Assembly (NCBI GenBank): GCA_016840645.1
Contig: JAEORY010000269.1
Location: forward strand, 1-5,968
Reading direction: 5' to 3'
DNA from: Candidatus Borrarchaeota archaeon
Lineage (GTDB): Archaea; Asgardarchaeota; Sifarchaeia; Borrarchaeales; Borrarchaeaceae
Length of the DNA: 5,968 bases
Positions 1 through 5,056 of this stretch are shown here, in pieces. Numbering within the stretch: position 1 is the stretch's first letter; each line of letters opens with the position of its first letter. The translations under genes and the position numbers were made by a program. The notes under the pieces are model-generated. The model was not told the origin of the DNA. It saw nothing but the letters and a program-made list of their open reading frames with translations, and made no database searches.

Positions 1-925
1 TGATAGAAATTCTCTTGTTGATACACCGTTGAGTATAACTACACAAGAATCCAGTGGAATGGGTACTGATAAGAAAACTCTATATATGAGTGGTCTTTAT
101 TCAGCCCTTCCATATATGATAAATTCTAAACTTTCGATCAGTGAAGAAAAATCGGCTATTGAAGTAATTTCCGATGTGGTTGGCACAAGATTTATAACAG
201 ATTTCAACGCAAGCAATTCTCTTGATTCACAACGCTGGATACAACCTAATGTATCAGATAGGAAATTTGTCAATGAAATGTGGTTACATGCCGATCTTAA
301 TAATTCCTTCCCAGCCGTTGGTATCTCTAGTGATGGAAAGTTTATATTAAAAGATATTAAGAAAAGACTTTCAAGTCCTTATGATTGGAGGTTCACAAAG
401 AACCCAGACCCAAATTCAGCAAAAGATCTTGTGTTTGATGATGATTACACAACCAAGGTATCTTCTGGGTTTATAAATTCGATTGTTGGATATGGAAGAG
501 AAAAACTGGCTTATGTTATTGAAGAAGAACTCAGTCAGTCTATACTTAAAAAAGTTGATCCTATTGTTGCTATTACAAGAAAAATTGCAAGGAGTGAAGA
601 GGTTGAAGCCCGATTTGCTCAAACAGCATTTATAAATGATAATGTACACGAAAATTACTGGGACGCTTTTTTGCACAACGTTGTACATTTGATAGGGATG
701 GGTGCAGTAAAATTAACTTTTTCTTTTCAAGGAGTTTATATACCAATAAGGATTCTTGATCTTGTGATGTTCAGAGATACTAGTTCCACTGATCAAAAAG
801 AAACCGCTAGTCATCATTCTGGGCTTTATTTTGTAAGTAAAGTAGCGAGGACTATATCAAATAGACAATTCATCACGGTAGTTGAAGTTTGCCGTGAATC
901 AATGAACGAACTTAGGGACGCATAA
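1..925 (+). CDS. Probable baseplate hub protein (gp27-like), 5' end missing
   Basis: The reading frame (first full codon at base 2) is open to the left edge, so the gene very probably begins outside the window; a TTG at 29 is an in-frame candidate start but has no ribosome binding site before it. 307 residues are visible. The recognisable part is the C-terminus: a beta-rich segment with GVYIPIRILDLVMFRD (731-778), then SGLYFVSKVARTISNRQFIT and a closing VVEVCRESMNE. This matches the pattern of tail hub proteins, where a strand ending in 'SGxYxVxxVxHxI' is followed by a 'xxTxLELxR' strand. The gene lies 4 bases before the spike gene, which is where a gp27-type hub gene is expected. In T4-like tails the hub trimer joins the tail tube to the spike. 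The N-terminal two thirds are not recognised. The assignment rests on the C-terminal pattern and gene order; another central tail protein is possible. It ends with tandem TAA TAA stops. Confidence 0.55.
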   Translation, partial: DRNSLVDTPLSITTQESSGMGTDKKTLYMSGLYSALPYMINSKLSISEEKSAIEVISDVVGTRFITDFNASNSLDSQRWIQPNVSDRKFVNEMWLHADLNNSFPAVGISSDGKFILKDIKKRLSSPYDWRFTKNPDPNSAKDLVFDDDYTTKVSSGFINSIVGYGREKLAYVIEEELSQSILKKVDPIVAITRKIARSEEVEARFAQTAFINDNVHENYWDAFLHNVVHLIGMGAVKLTFSFQGVYIPIRILDLVMFRDTSSTDQKETASHHSGLYFVSKVARTISNRQFITVVEVCRESMNELRDA

Positions 926-929
926 TAAA

Positions 930-2117
930 ATGTTTGCTAAATTAACCGATGTGATAAAAAAATCTAGACCATTTGCAAAACCATACAAGGGTATTGTAGT
1001 GGACAGAGATGACCCAAGAAAATTAGGCAGGGTCAAAGTAAACATTCCTGGTTTGTTGGAAGGTGATAAAGACGTTTTACCATGGATCTTTCCTGAAAAC
1101 CCAGTGGGCCTAGGAGGTAGAGCCGATCTTTCCAGTTTTGCAGTACCGGAACTTAATTCAGCATTGCTTGTTAAATTTCCTTTTGACGATATTTATGCTG
1201 GTTTTTATTATGGATATTGGCAATCAGAATCCACCCATCAAGGAAGTACTTTCAATGAGGATTACCCCGAATCTTATGGGACAAGAGATTCACAAAATAC
1301 ATATTTCAAGGTTAATAAAACAAAAAAATTCATGGAACTTGTACACACTTCAGGTGCATCAGTACGCATGAACAAGGATTCATCCGTTGAACTTAGGTCA
1401 AGAAAAGAAATCAAGTTTGTTTCTGAAGATGGAAGAACTGAACTGGTTTTTGACCTTGTGACTGGTGCAGTGAATTTTCAACCAAAGGAAACTTTGGAAT
1501 TTGCTGGTATTGAGACTAAAGTCAATTCACCTAAATTCACAATTAACACTTCTACTAAATTTGAAGAAATTGCTGGTGGTTATGAACAAGAAGTAGTAGG
1601 TGGTAAAAAGACTAATATTGGTGGATCTTTTTCAAAAACCGTGGTTGGTGATAATGCCGTATCAATTGCTGGAAATAAATCCGAACTTGTAGCCCAAGAA
1701 ACTGAAGTTACATATGGTATGGGTCGGGATGAAACATCTGTTCTCGGTGATATGATGACTGAACTTATTGCTGGAGATAGGAATGTCGATATTTTACTTG
1801 GGAATTACAAAGTATCTTTGCTTGCTGGAAACTACGATGTTGAAATCGTTGCTGGTAATATTACTTTTAATACATTAGTTGGAAACATTGAAGTTGGAAA
1901 CGCCCTTGCCTCAATGGAAATTGGGTTGGCTGGGAATGTGAAGATTTCTGCATTAACTACACTTGATCTTGAAGCCGTGGCCGTAGCCTCTCTCAAGGGA
2001 GTAATCACAAAACTTGGAAACGGAATTGCTCCTGTAATTACAGTGTTAACCGATCCATTGGAAGATTTAATTACAGGAAAGCCCAAAATAGGAGTGCCGA
2101 CTGTATTAGCGGGATAA
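930..2117 (+). CDS. Baseplate central spike protein, gp5-like (OB-fold plus beta-helix, no lysozyme domain)
   Basis: 395 residues. Residues about 18-98 form the OB-fold typical of gp5/gpV/VgrG spikes: a start of YKGIVVDRDDPRKLGRVKV, then IPG, LPW at 50-52, and a strand LLVKFPFDD before GFYYGYW. Residues 125-205 are beta-rich (HTSGASVRMNKDSSVEL), and about 212-345 carry short repeats with a regular glycine, as in the intertwined triple beta-helix of T4 gp5. Glycines recur every 8 residues early (216, 224, 232, 240, 248) and every 9 later (273, 282, 291, 300, 309, 318). The C-terminus closes with TGKPKIGVPTVLAG. In the family this trimer is the membrane-piercing needle under the tail tube. T4 gp5 (575 residues) has a lysozyme domain between OB-fold and helix; here there is no room for one, so this resembles non-enzymatic spikes such as P2 gpV. 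The ATG at 930 follows AGGGA (914-918) at a long spacing of 11 bases. Family assignment is firm. Confidence 0.88.
   Translation: MFAKLTDVIKKSRPFAKPYKGIVVDRDDPRKLGRVKVNIPGLLEGDKDVLPWIFPENPVGLGGRADLSSFAVPELNSALLVKFPFDDIYAGFYYGYWQSESTHQGSTFNEDYPESYGTRDSQNTYFKVNKTKKFMELVHTSGASVRMNKDSSVELRSRKEIKFVSEDGRTELVFDLVTGAVNFQPKETLEFAGIETKVNSPKFTINTSTKFEEIAGGYEQEVVGGKKTNIGGSFSKTVVGDNAVSIAGNKSELVAQETEVTYGMGRDETSVLGDMMTELIAGDRNVDILLGNYKVSLLAGNYDVEIVAGNITFNTLVGNIEVGNALASMEIGLAGNVKISALTTLDLEAVAVASLKGVITKLGNGIAPVITVLTDPLEDLITGKPKIGVPTVLAG
1740..1901 (+). repeat. Nine-residue (27-base) coding repeats of the spike beta-helix
   Basis: Within the spike gene, residues 271-324 read as six consecutive nine-residue units of the form h-h-G-(N/D)-x-x-x-x-x, for example VLGDMMTEL, IAGDRNVDI, LLGNYKVSL, LAGNYDVEI, VAGNITFNT and LVGNIEVGN. 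The glycines are at 273, 282, 291, 300, 309 and 318. The DNA is diverged between units, so the repeat is kept at protein level. Upstream units (about 214-255) are eight residues long instead. Confidence 0.8.
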
Positions 2118-2124
2118 AAAAAAT

Positions 2125-2361
2125 ATGAGTAAAAAAGAAGAAAAAGACAAAAAAGATAAAGAGAAAAATAATGATCCTGGATGGAAGAAACCACAATTCA
2201 CGGGTTTGAGAAAACTTGCTGAAAAAGTAAAATTTATAAACGAAATCGTGCTTGAAGAGCACAAGAAAAAATTGGAGAATCTAAAAGGTGTCTTGGAAGC
2301 AAAGCGACATCAACAGTCCCGTACAAGAGGCAATAGGAGGCGTGCTCGGACCGATAGGTAG
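2125..2361 (+). CDS. Small lysine-rich protein of unknown function
   Basis: 78 residues, starting with ATG seven bases after the spike stop; only a weak GGGA (2111-2114) precedes it. The first 16 residues are almost all Lys, Glu and Asp (MSKKEEKDKKDKEKNN) and are probably disordered. They are followed by DPGWKKPQFTGLRKLAEKV and a likely amphipathic helix to about residue 58 (VLEEHKKKLENLKGVLEA). The last 24 residues (from 55) are read from DNA shared with the next gene in another frame, and their Arg-rich composition (RTRGNRRRARTDR) looks unlike the rest. The true product may therefore be a short charged protein with an accidental tail, or the N-terminal part of a frameshift fusion to the next gene. 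No family was recognised. Tail-associated by position only. Confidence 0.6.
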   Translation: MSKKEEKDKKDKEKNNDPGWKKPQFTGLRKLAEKVKFINEIVLEEHKKKLENLKGVLEAKRHQQSRTRGNRRRARTDR

Positions 2362-3226
2362 TGTCCTTAGTGCTATCGAACCGATCTTAGCAATCGCAAA
2401 AACATTGCTTGAAATAGCAAAGGTCTTCATTGAAGGTGTAGAAGATCCATTCGGAGGTCTGCTTGATGCAATTATAGAAGAACTGGAAACCTTAATCAAT
2501 GATCTGTTTGCTACGGGTTTCTATATTGTAACTGTTAACCCTTTCAAATTGGAAGGGATCAGACGATTTGATGATTTTGGTACACCTCTTCTTACCCCAG
2601 GAGATATAATCGATGAGATGGTAGAATCGTTCGATGACCAAGGGGATGAGGCAAGACCACAATTTACAGACGCTGAAATGACAGCCATTGGAATTATTGC
2701 TACTGCACCAGATCTTGCTGGTCTTTTAGGTTTGATTCAAGAATTGATAGCAATCTTCAAGATTCCTGAATGGGAACTTGTTCTTGAATGGCACCAAGAA
2801 AAGGCTGATGATACTCAGGTAAAATCCGAAGTACCCGATTGGGAAAGTTTAAGACTTAATTCATTTGAACCATTTGGTACCCTGCAAAAAGATTTAATAG
2901 CATTGCTTGAGGCTGCTAAGGGCACAAGAATTGTACCCGATAATAACATAGCCGATTTAATTGATATGTTGATTAAAAAGATAGAACGATTACAAGATAT
3001 TCTTGATCGTATACAAGAAATTTTGGATAATGCTGCTGGTGCAGCTTCAGGTCTTTGGGTCTTCGATTATCCACCGACGGCTGGTGGTAATGAAGCGATC
3101 AAGGCTGCCCTGAGAGACCCCTATCTCGAACAATGTGTTCCCAACGGATATTCTATTGGAACCTTGATTGTGGGTGGTGGGCCTTCTCTTGAACCAGTAA
3201 ACGCACTAAGACAACTCTTATTATAA
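2288..3226 (+). CDS. Helical phage structural protein of unknown function
   Basis: 312 residues from a GTG start, which is forced by a TAA at 2282-2284 in the same frame; GGAG at 2274-2277 lies 10 bases upstream. It overlaps the previous gene by 74 bases. Residues 15-75 are long amphipathic helices (VLSAIEPILAIAKTLLEIAK, then a DPFGGLL segment and IIEELETLINDLF) leading to a strand-like ATGFYIVTVNPF at 75-86. A second helix block at 222-250 (LIDMLIKKIERLQDILDRIQ) leads to a similar ASGLWVFDYPP at 253-263. A Trp-rich patch lies near 161-185 (PEWELVLEWHQ, PDWESLRL). The C-terminus has GTLIVGGGPSLEPVNAL. This composition is plausible for a virion protein, and its place between spike and wedge genes supports a baseplate role, but I do not recognise a named family. 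A later start (for example GTG at 2342) cannot be excluded; there AGGAGG is only one base upstream, too close to be useful. Confidence 0.75.
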   Translation: MSWKQSDINSPVQEAIGGVLGPIGSVLSAIEPILAIAKTLLEIAKVFIEGVEDPFGGLLDAIIEELETLINDLFATGFYIVTVNPFKLEGIRRFDDFGTPLLTPGDIIDEMVESFDDQGDEARPQFTDAEMTAIGIIATAPDLAGLLGLIQELIAIFKIPEWELVLEWHQEKADDTQVKSEVPDWESLRLNSFEPFGTLQKDLIALLEAAKGTRIVPDNNIADLIDMLIKKIERLQDILDRIQEILDNAAGAASGLWVFDYPPTAGGNEAIKAALRDPYLEQCVPNGYSIGTLIVGGGPSLEPVNALRQLLL

Positions 3227-3229
3227 TAT

Positions 3230-3236
3230 AGGAAGG
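3230..3236 (+). promoter_or_regulatory. Ribosome binding site for the CxxC protein
   Basis: AGGAAGG lies five bases before the ATG at 3242, in the 15-base gap after the previous stop. It is one of the two clear Shine-Dalgarno sequences in the window and fixes the start of the gene at 3242. Confidence 0.75.
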
Positions 3237-3241
3237 ATTTT

Positions 3242-3652
3242 ATGGCTACTTATTGGATTTGTGATATCTGTGGAAAGCAGACGTTAGTTAACCCACCAAC
3301 TGAACAAGTGGTGGAAGAAGTTACAAGAGAAATTCAAGTTCCATCTACTGTTGAAAAGGAAGTCGTGGAGGCTGGACAAAAGAGAATGAAGAAAACAGTT
3401 GAGTTTCAAACTCAGACTGTAACCGAGAAAATCCCTAAAATGGCTAAGATGAAAAGGCAAGATCCATTTACAGGGGAAGTACAGGATGTTGATGTTCCTG
3501 AACTCAAAGACCTTAAACCCCGTGCATATCTTGTAAACCTCAATGTAGGACATGAAATGATCCAAAAGGATTTTTGCAAAGAATGTTTAGAAAAGGTTAT
3601 GCCTGAAGTTCAAGCCCTTTGGGATAAATTAGCATCAATAAAGAGTAAATAA
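3242..3652 (+). CDS. Small protein with two separated CxxC pairs, probable zinc-binding phage protein
   Basis: 136 residues with a well-placed ribosome binding site. The N-terminus is WICDICGKQT with Cys7 and Cys10; the second pair, Cys112 and Cys115, lies in DFCKECLEKV, followed by a C-terminal helix (VMPEVQALWDKLASIK). These are the only cysteines, and the C-x2-C ... C-x2-C arrangement is that of a zinc ribbon or treble-clef site, here split by about 100 residues. The insert is charged, valine- and glutamate-rich (EEVTREIQVPSTVEKEVVEA, TVEFQTQTVTEKIPK), probably extended or beta-strand, and ends in a DPFTGEVQDVDVPE segment before the YLVNLNVGHEMI strand that precedes the second pair. Metal binding is inferred from the motif. 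It could be a structural protein of the tail or an assembly factor; no named family was recognised. The next gene starts one base after its stop. Confidence 0.75.
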   Translation: MATYWICDICGKQTLVNPPTEQVVEEVTREIQVPSTVEKEVVEAGQKRMKKTVEFQTQTVTEKIPKMAKMKRQDPFTGEVQDVDVPELKDLKPRAYLVNLNVGHEMIQKDFCKECLEKVMPEVQALWDKLASIKSK

Positions 3653-3653
3653 T

Positions 3654-4229
3654 ATGCCATTTCTTGGACCAAGTATGTCCGCTACTTTGATGAGTCAAAT
3701 GGCCTCTCAAGGTATGGTTGGACCTGCTGGAAAATTTTTTGCAGATGCTTGTGGAATAGGGGCTATGATGACTGTTATAGCTAAACCTTTTACTACAGCA
3801 GATACAGGCACAATAACCGGTGTTGGAGTGGGTACAGGTACTGGATTGATTCTTATCCCGACATTAATATCTAGTATTGTTCTTGCACAAGCAGCCCAAT
3901 TAGCGTTGATTGGACCAAGGATGCCAAGTTTGGCTTCGGCATATGGACAAGCGTTGACAATGGAAGCTGCCAAAATAACTTTGTCATCAGTTCATTCAAT
4001 CGTTTTCCTTGGTGTTGGGATAGTTGTTCCCGCTAGTATACCAATTATCGATATGGAATGGGAACGCAACGTATTTTCATTAGGGACAGCATTTGGATTT
4101 ATTGGCCCACAATGGCCGTCATTGGCAAAGGCAATAGCCAAAGGCAGTGCAATAGGATTTAAACCAGCAGTTGGTCAAGTAACTATTACAGGTACATTCA
4201 CTGGTCCTACCCCGCCTGGGCCTATTCCA
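3654..4229 (+). repeat. Three tandem 192-base (64-residue) coding repeats
   Basis: Units of residues 1-64, 65-128 and 129-192 align without gaps. Shared positions include the Gly-Pro pair (23/87/151 with 24/88/152), Ala at 30/94/158 and 32/96/160, and Gly at 56/120/184. Units 2 and 3 are closest (IGPRMPSLASA against IGPQWPSLAKA). The DNA has diverged, so this is an old duplication kept at protein level. Unit boundaries are arbitrary; only the period is fixed. Confidence 0.75.
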
Positions 4230-4262
4230 GGAGCAGGTACAGGATCAGGAGTTATTACTTAA
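3654..4262 (+). CDS. Gly/Ala-rich hydrophobic protein made of three 64-residue repeats
   Basis: 202 residues, ATG one base after the previous stop, no strong ribosome binding site (translation probably coupled). The protein is a tandem triplication in exact register: VGP at 22-24, IGP at 86-88 and IGP at 150-152, each followed by an Ala-x-Ala helix (FFADACG 28-34, SLASAYG 92-98, SLAKAIA 156-162) and later by an aligned glycine (56, 120, 184) after a strand. Each unit begins with a hydrophobic helix (for example LISSIVLAQAAQLALIG, 71-87) that a membrane predictor might call transmembrane. The glycine turns (GVGVGTGTG at 56-64, GAGTGSG at 193-199) suggest strand ends. Position between spike and wedge genes suggests a virion role, perhaps on the threefold tail axis, or a membrane-interacting factor. 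I do not recognise a characterised family; function unknown. Confidence 0.75.
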   Translation: MPFLGPSMSATLMSQMASQGMVGPAGKFFADACGIGAMMTVIAKPFTTADTGTITGVGVGTGTGLILIPTLISSIVLAQAAQLALIGPRMPSLASAYGQALTMEAAKITLSSVHSIVFLGVGIVVPASIPIIDMEWERNVFSLGTAFGFIGPQWPSLAKAIAKGSAIGFKPAVGQVTITGTFTGPTPPGPIPGAGTGSGVIT

Positions 4263-4270
4263 ACAAGAAC

Positions 4271-4276
4271 AGGAGG
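4271..4276 (+). promoter_or_regulatory. Strong ribosome binding site for the acidic-tail protein
   Basis: A full AGGAGG lies seven bases before the ATG at 4284, in the widest gap between genes of the window (21 bases). It is the best Shine-Dalgarno sequence here and suggests the acidic protein is made in larger amounts than its neighbours. Confidence 0.8.
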
Positions 4277-4283
4277 ACAAGTC

Positions 4284-4679
4284 ATGTCAAGAGCAAAGAA
4301 TATCGTTAACATGTTAGAGAAGGACGCTGTAAAAGATGCATCCCGTATGGTGGATGAATTGGAAAAGAAAAAAGGTAAAAAATTCACTGAAGAAGAGAGA
4401 GAAGCCCTAATTAAGAAATTCTCTAGCCAAATGAGTCGTATGAAATCTCTCAAGAAACAAGAAGAGTTTATGGCAAATCTTGGTGGAATGCTTGAAGAGG
4501 AAGATGACAAAGAAGACGACGATAAAGAAGACGATGACGACGATGAAGAAGAAAAAGATGATAAGAAATCCTCTCGAAAAGAGCCAAAAGACCAATTTGC
4601 TAAAAAAGATAAAGATGATGACGACGATGAGGAAGAAGAAGAGGAAGAAAAAGACGACAAAGAGGATGACAAGGAATAA
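4284..4679 (+). CDS. Protein with helical N-terminus and acidic low-complexity tail
   Basis: 131 residues behind the strongest ribosome binding site in the window. Residues 1-70 look like a folded or coiled helical region (NIVNMLEKDAVKDASRMVDE, then KKGKKFTEEEREALIKKF and SSQMSRMKSLKKQEEFMANL). Residues 71-131 are nearly all Asp, Glu and Lys, interrupted by a more basic patch at 94-110 (KKSSRKEPKDQFAKKDK). The acidic core occurs twice: five Asp then Glu run and KDDK at 83-94, and again at 111-126. Such a tail is presumably disordered and could bind a basic partner or metal ions, or act as an assembly chaperone, but nothing here shows which. The lysine-rich protein at 2125 is a possible partner by charge only. 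The + strand frame is the real one: it has the ribosome binding site and continues the operon, whereas the opposite-strand open frame is a run of serines. Confidence 0.75.
   Translation: MSRAKNIVNMLEKDAVKDASRMVDELEKKKGKKFTEEEREALIKKFSSQMSRMKSLKKQEEFMANLGGMLEEEDDKEDDDKEDDDDDEEEKDDKKSSRKEPKDQFAKKDKDDDDDEEEEEEEKDDKEDDKE
4494..4676 (+). repeat. Purine-rich low-complexity tract encoding Asp/Glu/Lys
   Basis: This part of the acidic-tail gene consists mostly of GAT, GAC, GAA, GAG, AAA and AAG codons, making the + strand very purine-rich. Two similar blocks (about 4530-4565 and 4614-4661) suggest local duplication or slippage. Synonymous codons are mixed, so it is not a perfect microsatellite. Confidence 0.8.
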
Positions 4680-4684
4680 ATTAG

Positions 4685-5056
4685 ATGGCCTTTGTATATA
4701 GTGATGTCAATTCATTTGCACCCACGGTGAAGCCCCTTGTTGAGGATGTACAATCTGTGTATCAGTCTTTGTTCAACATTCTCAATACAAGGAAGGGTGA
4801 AAAACCCTTTTTTCCAAATTTTGGGATTGATCTCGATGAGGAACTTTTTGAAGTTATTGATGATGTATCTGCTGTTGAAGTTTTAAGGCAAGTCATCGAT
4901 GGAATTGAAACAAACGATCCCAGAGTTATAATTGACATCTCAAATACTAAAGTGGAACCATACCCAGACGATAATAAATACGAACTCTACTTAGTATTCA
5001 GCTTACAAGGGATTGAAGAACAAACCTTTACATTTCAAGGATCATTGGTAGCATGA
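4685..5056 (+). CDS. Baseplate wedge protein, gp25-like (GPW/gp25 family)
   Basis: 123 residues, close to T4 gp25 (132) and the related TssE of type VI secretion. The family core is clear: NILNTRKGEKPFFPNFGIDL (31-50), with the conserved T-x-x-GE...P...FG, then a helix ELFEVID, a second helix VEVLRQVIDGIE, and the DPRV turn at 78-81, which corresponds to the family's EPR motif with Asp in place of Glu. A closing beta-sheet follows (VIIDISNTKVEP, YELYLVFSLQGIEEQTFTF). In the family the protein sits in the inner baseplate wedge, contacts gp6 and gp53, and serves as the point where sheath polymerisation starts. AAGGA (4671-4675) lies nine bases upstream, within the end of the previous gene. The stop overlaps the start of the gp6-like gene, the partner it binds in the wedge. 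Confidence 0.93.
   Translation: MAFVYSDVNSFAPTVKPLVEDVQSVYQSLFNILNTRKGEKPFFPNFGIDLDEELFEVIDDVSAVEVLRQVIDGIETNDPRVIIDISNTKVEPYPDDNKYELYLVFSLQGIEEQTFTFQGSLVA

Noticed and set aside
472..478. TATAAAT, also at 631-637 and about 5685-5691, resembling the T4 late promoter consensus
   Set aside because: All copies are inside genes, not ahead of a start, and are expected by chance in AT-rich DNA.
1138..1371. + strand 77-codon frame inside the spike gene
   Set aside because: It is out of frame within the confident OB-fold coding region and has no recognisable features.
1832..2194. - strand open frame of 120 codons opposite the spike gene end
   Set aside because: It is a shadow of the beta-helix coding region; it is antisense to a recognised gene and lacks a start signal or family likeness.
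2335..2340. Perfect AGGAGG as a ribosome binding site
   Set aside because: The only start nearby, GTG at 2342, is one base away and there is none at 5-10 bases. It encodes part of IGGV in the 312-residue protein. It is kept only as a possible frameshift stimulator.
3707..3973. - strand open frame opposite the three-repeat protein
   Set aside because: It mirrors the Gly/Ala-rich codons of the + strand gene, with no ribosome binding site or recognisable protein features.
4259..4672. Long open frame on the - strand opposite the acidic-tail gene
   Set aside because: It encodes mostly runs of serine, the mirror of Asp/Glu codons; no ribosome binding site was seen, and it is antisense to a gene with a strong one.
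4793..4813. Terminator-like hairpin: AAGGGT and ACCCTT with a 5-base loop, followed by a T run
   Set aside because: It lies inside the gp25-like gene, in the codons for the conserved KGEKPFF segment. The stem is short with only three G-C pairs, so it is probably a by-product of the coding sequence.
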